Shown: positions 1 to 9,703, counted from the first letter of the stretch. The stretch is DNA of 64,000 bases from an uncultured Clostridia bacterium (GCA_938034875.1 CALHND010000004.1:186001-250000); one strand, 5' to 3'. Numbers and translations: made by a program. The notes: generated from the letters alone by a model not told the origin.

Positions 1-1131
1 GGTTTGTTTTAGTTCGCCCTCGCAATCATCCACAAGCAGTTTAAGTGTAAAACTTTCAATGTCAGCAAAATCATATTGATTTTGCTCTTTTTTAATATCA
101 AGTAAATTTGCAGAATAGTTTTTAACTATCTCTATTAATTTAGCAATGTGCGGTGCGCAAATCGCAACTTTATCTGTGTTTTCCTTTGATGTGTTCAGAA
201 TGTATTCTTTAATTGAACCTATAACACTTTTATAAACATCGCGCTTTTGTTTCAGATAATCAGCATATTCCTTGTCATCCTCTTTACCGATGCGCATTTG
301 GGGCGATTTGAAGCTGCTGCAAATATTAAGTGCTTCCTCATAATCGTTATTGTCGAGTCTATCAATTAGCATTTCAAATTTGTCCTTGCAATAAAAAATA
401 GCTTTTAAGCAAGTACCGATATTTGAAACATCAATAGCCTCTTGCAGAGTATGATTTATACTTTTAATAGTTGCGTTTGCAAGATTGGTACATTCGTTAA
501 TATACAACTCACACCACGCGGAGTTGTCAATCGAAAAACATTCATAATACCGTAAAATCGTGTCCAACCATCTATCTGGGAACGGCAGAGAACGAGTAAA
601 ATCGTACACTTTTTTTACAGTTTTTCTTAAGTTTGTATCATTGCCATCGTCACCCAAAAAATCAATCAAACTAAAAAATTCTGCATCTTCTGTAACATAG
701 TATTTGCTTATTGTCTCATTCATTGCGGCTTCATTAATTATGGCAAGCTGATCTTCAGTGGATGTAGTAAAATCGGGTTTAATGCCAAGCTGGTTAAAAT
801 TTTCTTTAACCAGATTAATGCAAAACGAATCAATAGTAGAAATAGAAGCGCTTTCGAGCAGCATTTTCTGTTTAGCGGCTCTAATATTTTCGGCATCCTC
901 ATCAATAACATTCTGTAATGCATCTGCAATACGCTTTCTCATTTCAGTAGCGGCCGCAGAAGTAAAGGTTACAATGAGCAATTTATCTATATCAATTGGG
1001 TTGTCCGAGTTAAGCACACGATCAATAACTCGCCTAGTAAGCACAGCAGTTTTGCCCGACCCGGCAGCAGCCGATACCAGTATGTTCCCTCTTGCATTAA
1101 CTGCATCAATCTGCTGTTTTGTCAGATTCAT
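1..1131 (-). CDS. addA: AddA helicase-nuclease subunit A (N-terminal part, runs off the window)
   Basis: The frame is open from an ATG at 1131 to the left edge of the window (377 codons), so only the N-terminal part is seen. It starts MNLTKQQIDAVNARGN and has a UvrD-type Walker A (SAAAGSGKTAVLTRR, about residues 20-34), motif Ia (VTFTSAAATEMRKRI) and motif Ib (STIDSFCINLVKENF), the order found in AddA/RecB helicases. AddA is the helicase and nuclease subunit of AddAB, which resects double-strand breaks to Chi sites for recombination in Firmicutes. Its ATG lies inside the end of addB (26-bp overlap), which implies translational coupling. The nuclease domain is outside the window. Confidence 0.95.
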   Translation of the reverse strand, partial: MNLTKQQIDAVNARGNILVSAAAGSGKTAVLTRRVIDRVLNSDNPIDIDKLLIVTFTSAAATEMRKRIADALQNVIDEDAENIRAAKQKMLLESASISTIDSFCINLVKENFNQLGIKPDFTTSTEDQLAIINEAAMNETISKYYVTEDAEFFSLIDFLGDDGNDTNLRKTVKKVYDFTRSLPFPDRWLDTILRYYECFSIDNSAWCELYINECTNLANATIKSINHTLQEAIDVSNIGTCLKAIFYCKDKFEMLIDRLDNNDYEEALNICSSFKSPQMRIGKEDDKEYADYLKQKRDVYKSVIGSIKEYILNTSKENTDKVAICAPHIAKLIEIVKNYSANLLDIKKEQNQYDFADIESFTLKLLVDDCEGELKQT

Positions 1132-4100
1132 CGCCTCTAACCTCCCTTCTAATCGTTTCTATTGCATTTTTGTCATGTAACGCAGCTATAGTGTTTTGAT
1201 TTGCACTTAAACAAACTGTATTATAATCGCATCTATCGCAAACGGAGTAACTATCAACTATCATCGGCATACGTCTGATATCGCCTTGAACCATTCGCTC
1301 GCCTGTTTCCTTTAATACAGTCATTATCTTGTTTTTTATATCTTCAAAATCAGTACCTGTTACAAGCGAATCCGACTTATATTTACCGTTTGAATCATAT
1401 TTAAACGGTACAAATTTACCCTGACCGTCTCGTTCCATTGCTTCTGGAATAGAGTTTTCGGAGTTAATAAGTCCGTTCATAGTGTAATTAGTGTTATCTT
1501 CGCTACTTTTGGCTTTTATAAAATCGGCGCGTCTGACAGGCATATAGAGTATACCGGCATAATCTGCATCAATGTTTTTTGACGATTCAACAAATGCATA
1601 CAAATACAAAAGCATCTGCATATTTAGTCCGTACAATATATCAGACAGTGCAAAGTTCTTTTTACCGGTTTTATAGTCAATTACGCGTACATATGCCTTG
1701 CCGTCCTTTTGCATAATATCAACGCGATCAACTGTACCGATAACCTGCACGCTGCCTTCGCCCATGTCTACACTAATCGGCTTAATATCGCTATCCGGAG
1801 CTATGCGTTTTTCAAACATTATCGGTTTAAAATCGGTTTGCGACAGTTCTTCTCCTATATTGCGAAGTATGTCAAACAGCAACTTTTTAATTCTTTCAAT
1901 AGTAAAAACAAACTGTTTTTCATCTGTTTCAAACCCGACAAAATGCTCATTTAAATACTCATTTACGCATTCGGTGATTTCATCACAAAGCTTGTTATCG
2001 TCAAGAGCATTAATTTCTACCGAATATTTTTTAAGCAGCTTTTCCAATACATAATGCGCTATTGTACCGCGCTGCAACGAATTAATTTGTGCCTTATTAA
2101 TTGGTTGTGCCTTAATGTTGTACCGGCAAAAATAAGCAAACGGACACTTACTAAACTGTTCAAGTTTAGATGGTGATAAATATATATCTTTACCATGAAG
2201 TTTTTTTGCAACATCTTGTAAAATATAATTATCTATTCCTACCCTTGCGGTTTCAATTAAACCGATAGAATTTTTAAGTCCAATATCGCTTAATTCAGCA
2301 AAATCACAATCAATATTGTCGTAATTTTCTGCTAAAAATTCAAGTGCTGATGCAGCCGATTCAAACCTGTCCATTCTGCTGTCTTTTTCATAAACAAGTT
2401 TTATTCCGTTTATACTTTTAAGCAGTTTAATAACAAATTCTGAAGGTATCGCCTGACCATTTGATTTATTAAAGCAATGGTATGTAATATACACACACTC
2501 ACTGGCACAGCACACAGAGCTGTACGCTGCGTATCTTTCCTTAATTGAATCAGTCTCAGCTCTGTTATTGATCTCTACCCCGCTATTTATAAGAGCAGAC
2601 CTGTCGTTTATAGTCAGCAATCCACTATTAGAAGGCGGCATCGGCATTTCCTGATAATTTGCGCCCAAAACAAATACAACTTTTGGGTCGCAAGGGCGGA
2701 TTCTGTAAGCATCACCTATCATAACTTCATCAATGCGCGACGGTATTGTGCCTAAACTGTCACATTTAAGCAGCATTTCAAACGTTTCTATCAGCTCTTT
2801 CGGCTCGGTATGAGCACCTAACACAGTCACAATTTTATCAAGTAAATCAGATAAAAAGTCCCAACTTTTATACTGCAAGTCGGCCAAAAATATATTGCCG
2901 TCTTCCTTTAAGCTGTTTGCGTATTCTTTTAACTTAGTCGGCGCATCGGCCTTTACAAGTGAATTATAAAGCTCGGCACAGATTTTTTTAGTTTCATTGC
3001 CAAGAATAGTTTTTTTGAGCGGCAAAATAAATTCAACTGTTTTTTTACGCAGTTCATTAATTTTTATTAGCTTTTCGTTATTGAATTCTGCATCCATACC
3101 ATCGGGATTACATTTCCATTCCTCAAACCATGAATCGCCCTTAACATTCCACATAAAAATGTAGTTTTCAAGGTCGGATACCTCTTCTATGCTCATAAAT
3201 GAAAGCGGTGACTTTAAAAATGACAAAACATATTCCTGCGAAAATCCCATAGATGCCGCTTTAAGTATGTTATAAGCATATGAAACGAGCATTAAATCAT
3301 TATTATCGGCGCGTTTATCAAGATAACACGGTACAGAATAACGGTTAAATGCCGAATCGAAAATCTGTCGATAGTCATCCATGTTTCGTACAATAACAGT
3401 GAAATCTCTGTAACGATAGCCGTTTTCGCGAACCAATTTTTTAATTGTACGAGCGGTAAAATCAACTTCATCATATAGCGTTTCGGCTTCGCAAATAGTT
3501 ACCCCACTACAATCATCGGTATTATTAACTTTTTCGCCCCGCATTGCCATTTCAACATATGAAATGCCAACATTCTTAAATCTTGGTGAATTTTCGAATA
3601 ATACTGGTTTTGCAATACCTACGTTATTGCTTTTTGCTATGTTCATAAAACGGGCAATTTCTTTTTTAACATTTGAAAATATACCTGTTCCCATTTCCTT
3701 ATCAAACACACCGTCGGTACAGAACGAAACATATACATCGTCTGAATCCTTAATAATGTGTTCGATTATCTTATATTGCTGCATAGTAAAGCCATCAAAA
3801 GCATCAATAAATACTGTCTTTCCGATGAAATAATGGTTATCGTTGAGTGCGTCATTAAGACGAGTTAGATCATCATCGGGGTCAACATATTTTTCAGCTA
3901 ACGCAGCATTGTAAGCAGACATAATTAATGATAAATCGCGCAGTTTTTTTGAAAAAGTTTTATTATTAACCGAAAACGCTGCCGATTCAAGCGAATGCGG
4001 TAAAATATTACTTTGTTTTAATTCAGTAATAATTCCAAGCAGTGAAAGTATAAATTCGGGAGACGGTTTGGTACTTGAAAACACCTCAAGTTCATTTTTA

Positions 4101-4399
4101 ATGCTTTTTAGGGCATTTTTTAAAATAACAGCTTTTACTCCGGTGTCGGCACGGGTGCCTGCAAAGGAAGATAAATCAGCACCTATATACTCGACCAGCT
4201 TAGTAAAACTCATTACCTCAGCTTTGTCAGCGGCAGTTGCACCTAATAAATTAAGCAGTGCTTTTTCAGATTCAAATGTATATTGTTCCGGTGCAAGCAA
4301 AACAATTCCGCTTTCGCCGTTTTTAACACGTTCTGCTATACATTCACGAACTGCTTTTGTTTTTCCTGAACCTGCTGTTCCAAGCATAAAATGCAGCAT
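1106..4399 (-). CDS. addB: AddB subunit of the AddAB helicase-nuclease
   Basis: This 1097-residue protein is close to the usual AddB length of about 1,160. It opens with a Walker A (FMLGTAGSGKTKAV). The C-terminal third has the RecB-like nuclease core (VRVIDYKTGKKNF). It also has the four cysteines of the AddB iron-sulfur staple: one in QFSKCPFAYFC and the set C-x2-C-x5-C in CDRCDYNTVC near the C-terminus. In the AddAB complex AddB recognises Chi and cuts the 5'-ended strand (family knowledge). A strong GGGGG-type Shine-Dalgarno precedes the ATG. addA follows with a 26-bp overlap, and a hairpin terminator lies just upstream. Confidence 0.97.
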   Translation of the reverse strand: MLHFMLGTAGSGKTKAVRECIAERVKNGESGIVLLAPEQYTFESEKALLNLLGATAADKAEVMSFTKLVEYIGADLSSFAGTRADTGVKAVILKNALKSIKNELEVFSSTKPSPEFILSLLGIITELKQSNILPHSLESAAFSVNNKTFSKKLRDLSLIMSAYNAALAEKYVDPDDDLTRLNDALNDNHYFIGKTVFIDAFDGFTMQQYKIIEHIIKDSDDVYVSFCTDGVFDKEMGTGIFSNVKKEIARFMNIAKSNNVGIAKPVLFENSPRFKNVGISYVEMAMRGEKVNNTDDCSGVTICEAETLYDEVDFTARTIKKLVRENGYRYRDFTVIVRNMDDYRQIFDSAFNRYSVPCYLDKRADNNDLMLVSYAYNILKAASMGFSQEYVLSFLKSPLSFMSIEEVSDLENYIFMWNVKGDSWFEEWKCNPDGMDAEFNNEKLIKINELRKKTVEFILPLKKTILGNETKKICAELYNSLVKADAPTKLKEYANSLKEDGNIFLADLQYKSWDFLSDLLDKIVTVLGAHTEPKELIETFEMLLKCDSLGTIPSRIDEVMIGDAYRIRPCDPKVVFVLGANYQEMPMPPSNSGLLTINDRSALINSGVEINNRAETDSIKERYAAYSSVCCASECVYITYHCFNKSNGQAIPSEFVIKLLKSINGIKLVYEKDSRMDRFESAASALEFLAENYDNIDCDFAELSDIGLKNSIGLIETARVGIDNYILQDVAKKLHGKDIYLSPSKLEQFSKCPFAYFCRYNIKAQPINKAQINSLQRGTIAHYVLEKLLKKYSVEINALDDNKLCDEITECVNEYLNEHFVGFETDEKQFVFTIERIKKLLFDILRNIGEELSQTDFKPIMFEKRIAPDSDIKPISVDMGEGSVQVIGTVDRVDIMQKDGKAYVRVIDYKTGKKNFALSDILYGLNMQMLLYLYAFVESSKNIDADYAGILYMPVRRADFIKAKSSEDNTNYTMNGLINSENSIPEAMERDGQGKFVPFKYDSNGKYKSDSLVTGTDFEDIKNKIMTVLKETGERMVQGDIRRMPMIVDSYSVCDRCDYNTVCLSANQNTIAALHDKNAIETIRREVRGDESDKTAD

Positions 4400-4420
4400 T
4401 CTAAATTCCCCCTTTGTAAA

Positions 4421-4452
4421 ATTATCCGCCCGTATTAATATGGGCGGATAAT
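4421..4452 (-). terminator. Rho-independent terminator between the 4457 gene and addB
   Basis: A perfect 11-bp stem (ATTATCCGCCC / GGGCGGATAAT) encloses a 10-nt loop, and TTTT follows on the minus strand. It sits directly after the 4457-5128 gene and before the addB Shine-Dalgarno, so it probably ends the dapF-dapL-hypothetical transcript. addB would then need its own promoter or read-through. Confidence 0.75.
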
Positions 4453-4456
4453 AATA

Positions 4457-5128
4457 TTACACTAAATATATACCTGAATCGAGTAAAACAACCTCAAACA
4501 ATCCACATTTGACATATTGGTAAACCGGCTCGTCAAACTGTGCAAATTTTTCAACTACATATGATGATGTGTCAACTGACTCAATACATTTCCCTGCCGA
4601 ATTACAAACAATCAACTTTTTGCCATCGCACCAAAGTCCACGAGGCTTAGAAAATGCGTTATCCTTTTGACTACCTATGCGTAGCTCTTCTCGCATTGTA
4701 TCAGCATTGTACCGTAAAATTGTATCGCCGTCGGGAAATGAAACCCAAACCGAATTGTCAATACAAACAACTCCAGACGGGCCACAATTACGGTATTTGA
4801 GAGTACCCTCCCAAACTATTTCATTGTGTTTATCAAATATAGCTGCGTCGCCGTTTGGATAGATTGCAATCAATCGTTCATTCGGAAGTTTTGAGCACTT
4901 ATAGTTAATAAAATCAGGAAACAATTTTGAATAATATAAAAAATCGTCACCAAACTTTGCTTCCAGATATGTTGAACGTCGAACTTGGGTTACAGCATCT
5001 TCTTGAAAATCATACATTTTATATGAAACAATGAATTTACCATCAACCTCTTTTTCGGCGGCAACAAAAACAATATTATTGCCGTATGGCAAAATAGCCA
5101 TAGCGCTTTTGTCATATATTTTTTTCAT
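4457..5128 (-). CDS. Hypothetical protein, beta-propeller-like repeats
   Basis: I do not recognise this 223-residue protein. It has no signal peptide or membrane segment and looks cytoplasmic. Short strand-rich units recur (for example AIYPNGDAAIFDKHNEIVWEG, VWVSFPDGDTILRYNADT, LWCDGKKLIVCNSAGKCIES). They resemble the blades of NHL/SMP-30 or YVTN propellers, but at this length only part of a propeller would fit. I chose the ATG at 5128 over an in-frame TTG at 5143 because GAGGG lies 8 nt before it. It starts 20 nt after dapL with no terminator between, so it is probably the third gene of the dapF-dapL operon. Any link to lysine or peptidoglycan metabolism is only positional. Confidence 0.8.
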   Translation of the reverse strand: MKKIYDKSAMAILPYGNNIVFVAAEKEVDGKFIVSYKMYDFQEDAVTQVRRSTYLEAKFGDDFLYYSKLFPDFINYKCSKLPNERLIAIYPNGDAAIFDKHNEIVWEGTLKYRNCGPSGVVCIDNSVWVSFPDGDTILRYNADTMREELRIGSQKDNAFSKPRGLWCDGKKLIVCNSAGKCIESVDTSSYVVEKFAQFDEPVYQYVKCGLFEVVLLDSGIYLV

Positions 5129-5148
5129 GAGCAATTCCCTCAAATATA

Positions 5149-6333
5149 TTAAAGAATCATATTTTTAATTCTGTTCATAGCCTCAACTGTGTTTTCATAA
5201 TTGCCGAACGCAGTTAATCTAAAGAAGTTAGCACCATTTTTACCAAAGCCAGCTCCCGGAGTACCTGCGACATTAGCTTTTTCGAGCAACATATCGAAAA
5301 AGTCCCAAGAATACATATTATTTGGGCATTTAAACCAAATATAAGGAGAGTTTTTACCTCCTGTATACCAAATACCCATTTCATCAAATGCATCAGCCAT
5401 AACAGCAGCATTTTTCTTATAGTAATCAATAGCTTGACGCACCTGCATATTACCTTCTTCGGTAAATACTGCGGCTGCACCAGACTGAATAATATATGCA
5501 ACACCGTTAAACTTTGTAGTTTGGCGTCTGAGCCAAAGCTTATTAAGGGCTACACCGTCAAAAACAAGGTCGTTTGGAACGATGGTGTATCCGCAGCGAG
5601 TACCTGTAAAGCCAGCGGTTTTAGAAAGAGAGCAAATTTCAATTGCGCAAGTTTTAGCGCCTTCAATTTGATAAATGCTTCTTGGTAATTCAGGATCTGA
5701 AATAAATGACTCATAAGCTGCATCAAATAAGATTACAGATTTACGTTCATTAGCATAATCAACCCATGCTTTTAACTGCTGCTTATTATATACAGCACCT
5801 GTCGGATTGTTAGGCGAGCATATATAAATAATATCAGCATTAACGTTTTCATCTGGCATTGGTAAAAATCCGTTATCCTCATTTGCATCTGCATAAATTA
5901 TTTTTCTGCCTGCCATTATATTGGTATCAACATAAACGGGATAAACCGGATCGGGTACCAAAACAGTATTATCAACAGAAAATATATCAAGAATGTTTGC
6001 AATATCACTCTTTGCACCATCGCTGATAAAGATTTCATTTTCTTCAAGATTTACGCCAAAGCTGCCGTAATAATTTTTTACCGATTCACGAACAAATGCA
6101 TAACCTTGCTCCGGGCCATAACCCTTGAATGTAGCTGAGTTCGCCATTTCGTCAACAGCTTTGTGCATATTATCAATTACAGCGCCGCACAACGGTCTTG
6201 TAACATCGCCTATTCCCATTCGTATAATCTTTTTATCAGGATTTTTTGATGAATAGTCAGCAATTTTTCTGCCGACTGTTGAAAAAAGATAACTTTCATT
6301 TAAATTTTTGTAATTGTCATTGATTTTAAGCAT
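5149..6333 (-). CDS. dapL: LL-diaminopimelate aminotransferase
   Basis: DapL converts tetrahydrodipicolinate directly to LL-diaminopimelate with glutamate as amino donor, replacing the DapD/C/E steps of lysine and peptidoglycan synthesis. The protein (394 residues) is a class I/II PLP aminotransferase. It shows NLNESYLFSTVGRKI and MGIGDVTRPL at the N-terminus, YGPEQGY, the nucleotide-binding SPNNPTGAVY, and the PLP lysine in CSLSKTAGFTGTRCGY. The start at 6333 is set by AAGGAG upstream and the conserved N-terminus MLKINDNY. An upstream in-frame extension to 6387 lies inside dapF and is unlikely. The gene overlaps the end of dapF by 8 bp, so the product of one gene feeds the next in the same pathway (LL-DAP to meso-DAP). 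Confidence 0.97.
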   Translation of the reverse strand: MLKINDNYKNLNESYLFSTVGRKIADYSSKNPDKKIIRMGIGDVTRPLCGAVIDNMHKAVDEMANSATFKGYGPEQGYAFVRESVKNYYGSFGVNLEENEIFISDGAKSDIANILDIFSVDNTVLVPDPVYPVYVDTNIMAGRKIIYADANEDNGFLPMPDENVNADIIYICSPNNPTGAVYNKQQLKAWVDYANERKSVILFDAAYESFISDPELPRSIYQIEGAKTCAIEICSLSKTAGFTGTRCGYTIVPNDLVFDGVALNKLWLRRQTTKFNGVAYIIQSGAAAVFTEEGNMQVRQAIDYYKKNAAVMADAFDEMGIWYTGGKNSPYIWFKCPNNMYSWDFFDMLLEKANVAGTPGAGFGKNGANFFRLTAFGNYENTVEAMNRIKNMIL

Positions 6334-7180
6334 ATATATCAAACTCCTTATTTGTTTCTCCCTCAAATACAAACGATGCTGGTCCACTCATGTAAACAGT
6401 ACCGTCATCATTGTAATTTATAACTAGATTTCCTCCCCGTAACATAACAGTTACATCAGTGTTATATTCGCATATTCCATTTAGTACAGCAGCAACACAT
6501 ACAGCGCTTGCACCCGTGCCGCATGCCCAAGTCTCACCACTACCACGTTCCCAAACGCGCATTTTCAAAGTTTTGTTGTTAATAATTTCTACAAACTCTG
6601 TATTTACTCTTTCCGGGAAAATCGGGTCGTTTTCATACAAAGGTCCAATTTTTTCAAGATCAAGCTCATCGATATTTTCAGTAAAAATTACACAATGAGG
6701 ATTTCCCATAGAAACGCAGGTAATTACATGTTGATTACCGCCTACAACCACTTCTCTGCCGATAACAGCATCACCATCAAGCAAAACGGGTATTTTGTCC
6801 GGTGATAATATGGCTGTTCCCATATTAACCTTTACAGAAATAACTACGCCGTTATCAACGTTAAGATCAAGTTTTTTAATTCCGCCAAGTGTTTCTAAAG
6901 TAAAGCTTGTCCTATCGGTAAGTCCTTTTTCGTATACATATTTACCAATGCAGCGGGTTGCGTTTCCACACATCTTGCCCTCACTGCCATCCGCATTGAA
7001 CATTCTCATTCTAAAATCAGCAACATCGGAACGCATAATCATAACAATACCGTCACCACCGACACCGAAATGCCTATCACTTAGCGCAACAGATAAATCA
7101 TTCGGATTCTTTATATCGTGATCAAGACAGTTGAAATAAATATAATCATTGCCTATTCCGTGCATTTTTGTAAATCGCAT
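6326..7180 (-). CDS. dapF: Diaminopimelate epimerase
   Basis: DapF epimerises LL- to meso-diaminopimelate, the precursor of lysine and of the peptidoglycan cross-link. The 284-residue protein matches the family length. It has the N-terminal MRFTKMHGIGNDY, the first catalytic cysteine in MCGNATRCIGKY and the second in ETWACGTGASA, and the substrate-binding GNPHCVIF. It is the first gene of a dapF-dapL-hypothetical operon and is preceded by a consensus promoter. It uses a two-cysteine (PLP-free) mechanism, and both cysteines are present. Confidence 0.98.
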   Translation of the reverse strand: MRFTKMHGIGNDYIYFNCLDHDIKNPNDLSVALSDRHFGVGGDGIVMIMRSDVADFRMRMFNADGSEGKMCGNATRCIGKYVYEKGLTDRTSFTLETLGGIKKLDLNVDNGVVISVKVNMGTAILSPDKIPVLLDGDAVIGREVVVGGNQHVITCVSMGNPHCVIFTENIDELDLEKIGPLYENDPIFPERVNTEFVEIINNKTLKMRVWERGSGETWACGTGASAVCVAAVLNGICEYNTDVTVMLRGGNLVINYNDDGTVYMSGPASFVFEGETNKEFDIYA

Positions 7181-7211
7181 AAATTAATACTCCAATATAC
7201 ATATTTACTTA

Positions 7212-7240
7212 ATTATAATATACTAGCGAAACAATATCAA
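7212..7240 (-). promoter_or_regulatory. Sigma-A promoter of dapF-dapL
   Basis: On the minus strand TTGATA (7240-7235) and TATAAT (7217-7212) are separated by exactly 17 nt. The -10 box ends about 30 nt before the dapF ATG, leaving room for a GGAG Shine-Dalgarno. No other promoter-like sequence stands out in this gap. Confidence 0.7.
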
Positions 7241-7256
7241 TACAAACAAATAATAA

Positions 7257-7288
7257 AAAACCGCAGTTTCTCAAAAAACTGCGGTTTT
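7257..7288 (-). terminator. Terminator of the dockerin gene (bidirectional hairpin)
   Basis: A 13-bp stem (AAAACCGCAGTTT / AAACTGCGGTTTT) has a 6-nt loop. On the minus strand it ends in a run of six Ts. It lies 7 nt past the stop of the dockerin gene and separates it from the dapF promoter. Confidence 0.9.
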
Positions 7289-7295
7289 AATATTA

Positions 7296-9419
7296 TTAGA
7301 ATAATAACGAATAGCCTAGAATATGTTGTTGAAGAAGTAAAAGATCAATTGAAGAAAGTTTACCGTTTCCGTCAATATCCGCTCCGGAAACCATTTCAGT
7401 TTGACCTATAATCATCTGCTGAATGATCAACATATCAGCACTATCAACCACACCGTTTCCGCTGACATCGCAAGTCAAATTCTTTGCTCTTTCAGCAGCG
7501 GCAACTGCTGCGTTGAGTTTTGCTACATCGTCACTGGTTATTAGATCATATCTAACCAAAGCGTCATAATCTGCTTTAAGTTGTTCAACAGTTTCAACAT
7601 CAGCAAATTTAATGACATTTGGTAGTGCGTTAATTCTGCTTGTAATATCGGCGGCTGCTGCGTTATCTTCATTACCATAAGGAGTTGGTAAAACAGTAAA
7701 CTCTGCTAAAAGAATTGTCTTGTTACCATTTGTTGAATCCTCAATTGTACCGTAAATGGACCAAACACCTGCTGCAGTTAAAATGTATGGTGTATCGTTA
7801 CCGCCATTACTTTTTCCGAATCCAACTTGTACACTTTGTGAAATATTTGCAGACTCACACTTAAGTGTGGCATTGTAAATTTTTCCTGTATATGTTGTTC
7901 CGGTTGTAGAATCCGTGTAGTTGTAAGTATAATCTTTCCACCAAGCTCCGTTTTTCAATGAATCAGAAACATAGATTGTTGTTTCACTGAAATTAACATA
8001 CTGTGTTGAAGTAGCACTTGTATCTCCCGGTTTATATACTATCTGTTTAGGAACATATATTGCGTCAAGAGCAGACTCATCAGCAACTAACTTTTTATAA
8101 TTTTCAACATACTGCTTATAATTATCATTAAGCAGTGTATATTTTGTACGTGCAAAGTCTATTGCATTAGCATCATCAAGAGTAATATCGCCGGGTTCAG
8201 GCAGTTCATTAATAATTACTATTACGTCGTAAGCCATAGCACGTCCGACGCTACCATATTTTAAAGTAAGATAAGCTTCATATGTTTCAATGTATTTTTC
8301 ATATTCAGTTACGAGGGTTTTGCCAGCAGCAGTAAGAGCCTCATACTCATCATGTGCGGCAACAATTTGAGTTTCGTTATCAAGCGTTACACTGCTAGCA
8401 GCTGGCAGGTTTTTAGCTGTTTCATCAAAAGCTTCTGCTGCTTCTACATCTTCTTTAAGCGGAGTAGGATAAACAGTAATACTCATAAGATTATAAGTTA
8501 TATTATTATTTGAAAAGGTAAGATTCCATACACCCGGTTTATCGAGAGTAATTACTGCACCATAGGCTCCATTATAAAGTTTTATGTTACCGTCTGAATT
8601 ACCGGAACCTGTGCCACCTGTAAGAGTAAAATATGCATTCCACGGTTCAACAGATGCACCATCAAGATTAATTTTAACATTTGCTGTGTTAAAAACAATT
8701 TTGTCACTTACATAGAAAGGCCCGTTGCTGTCTGGAGCATACCAATAACCGTTTACACCGTTTGCATCGACCATTGTAACAGTAATGTTTTTTGGCTCAT
8801 AAACATAAGAACCATCACCAATTTGTACGCTAACATTATTGCCTATACCTGTAACAGCAGCATTAGTAATAAGCGCACCATCTGCTCCGGCTGCAACATC
8901 AAGATCGAGAACAGCAAGAGAAGTAGCACTTGCATTGGAACCAATAGCAATTCCGAATAAAGCTTTACCGTCAACATTATTAGCATTAAATGTTAAACTA
9001 AAAAGCTTGCCATTATTAGCATCAAGCTGAGCTTTTGTAATATATGATGAATTATCACCATTAAGAACAAATGTTAAAACTCCGTCATTTGCACTGACAG
9101 ATGTAAAATTTGAAAGACCATCATATGTAGAAAGTGTATCAATATCGGGAGTAACAAGGGCAGAATCATAAGTGATATTTATAACCGCAGCCCCAAGCAC
9201 CTTATTATTTGCAATGCAGTCATCATAATCATTCAACGAAACGACAACATTAAAATTACCGTTTTTATCAACTGTGCCTGTATCGCTGTCAGTATCAACA
9301 ACAAGTTCAACTTCTTTCAACGCGGTATAAGCACTTGCAACGATACAAACAGAAACCATTGTAAGCAAAATACAAACTGAAAGAGTAACGGAAAGAATAC
9401 GACTTAGAGACTTCTTCAT
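7296..9419 (-). CDS. Secreted protein with cohesin-like and dockerin domains
   Basis: This 707-residue exported protein has a signal peptide (about 1-30, ending near VASAYT). Residues about 35-200 form a cohesin-like beta domain (FNVVVSLNDY, GAAVINITYDS, GKLFSLTFNA). Two Ig-like strand-rich modules (about 205-318 and 460-580) each end in TVYPTP or TVLPTP. Each is followed by helical linker modules (about 320-395, 395-455, 585-645). The C-terminus is a type I dockerin with two calcium-binding repeats, DVSGNGVVDSADMLIIQQ and DIDGNGKLSSIDLLLLQQ. Dockerins plug into cohesins of cellulosome-type scaffolds (family knowledge). No catalytic domain is visible, so it may be an adaptor or a surface protein that uses the pair for self-association. 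It is transcribed alone, between its own promoter and terminator. Confidence 0.88.
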   Translation of the reverse strand: MKKSLSRILSVTLSVCILLTMVSVCIVASAYTALKEVELVVDTDSDTGTVDKNGNFNVVVSLNDYDDCIANNKVLGAAVINITYDSALVTPDIDTLSTYDGLSNFTSVSANDGVLTFVLNGDNSSYITKAQLDANNGKLFSLTFNANNVDGKALFGIAIGSNASATSLAVLDLDVAAGADGALITNAAVTGIGNNVSVQIGDGSYVYEPKNITVTMVDANGVNGYWYAPDSNGPFYVSDKIVFNTANVKINLDGASVEPWNAYFTLTGGTGSGNSDGNIKLYNGAYGAVITLDKPGVWNLTFSNNNITYNLMSITVYPTPLKEDVEAAEAFDETAKNLPAASSVTLDNETQIVAAHDEYEALTAAGKTLVTEYEKYIETYEAYLTLKYGSVGRAMAYDVIVIINELPEPGDITLDDANAIDFARTKYTLLNDNYKQYVENYKKLVADESALDAIYVPKQIVYKPGDTSATSTQYVNFSETTIYVSDSLKNGAWWKDYTYNYTDSTTGTTYTGKIYNATLKCESANISQSVQVGFGKSNGGNDTPYILTAAGVWSIYGTIEDSTNGNKTILLAEFTVLPTPYGNEDNAAAADITSRINALPNVIKFADVETVEQLKADYDALVRYDLITSDDVAKLNAAVAAAERAKNLTCDVSGNGVVDSADMLIIQQMIIGQTEMVSGADIDGNGKLSSIDLLLLQQHILGYSLLF

Positions 9420-9453
9420 GTTATACCCATCCTTTAAATTAAAACTTATTTAA

Positions 9454-9482
9454 ATTCTACGACAAAACTAATACAATTTCAA
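9454..9482 (-). promoter_or_regulatory. Sigma-A promoter of the dockerin gene
   Basis: On the minus strand TTGAAA (9482-9477) and TAGAAT (9459-9454) are separated by 17 nt. The ATG at 9419 is preceded by an AAAGGATGG Shine-Dalgarno. The rest of the gap to the tRNA (9483-9582) is AT-rich with nothing recognisable. Confidence 0.6.
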
Positions 9483-9582
9483 TATATATTTGCAAATTCT
9501 GCTAATTCAATCAAATTATTGGCAAACATTAATAATAATATATAAAATTTTATGGTTATAGTGTCAAAACAAATTTTTTCTG

Positions 9583-9611
9583 TTGACAAATTAAACTGTA
9601 TAGAATATAAT
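9583..9611 (+). promoter_or_regulatory. Perfect-consensus promoter of tRNA-Cys
   Basis: TTGACA (9583-9588), a 17-nt spacer and TATAAT (9606-9611) match the sigma-A consensus at every position, as expected for a stable-RNA gene. The mature tRNA starts 18 nt downstream. Confidence 0.93.
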
Positions 9612-9629
9612 ATGTTAGCGTTCAGAAAC

Positions 9630-9703
<74 letters not shown>

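Noticed and set aside
7118..7411. Plus-strand 97-codon frame across the dapF promoter and dockerin terminator
   Set aside because: It covers a promoter, a terminator and the 3' end of the dockerin gene in antisense; no ribosome site or family match.
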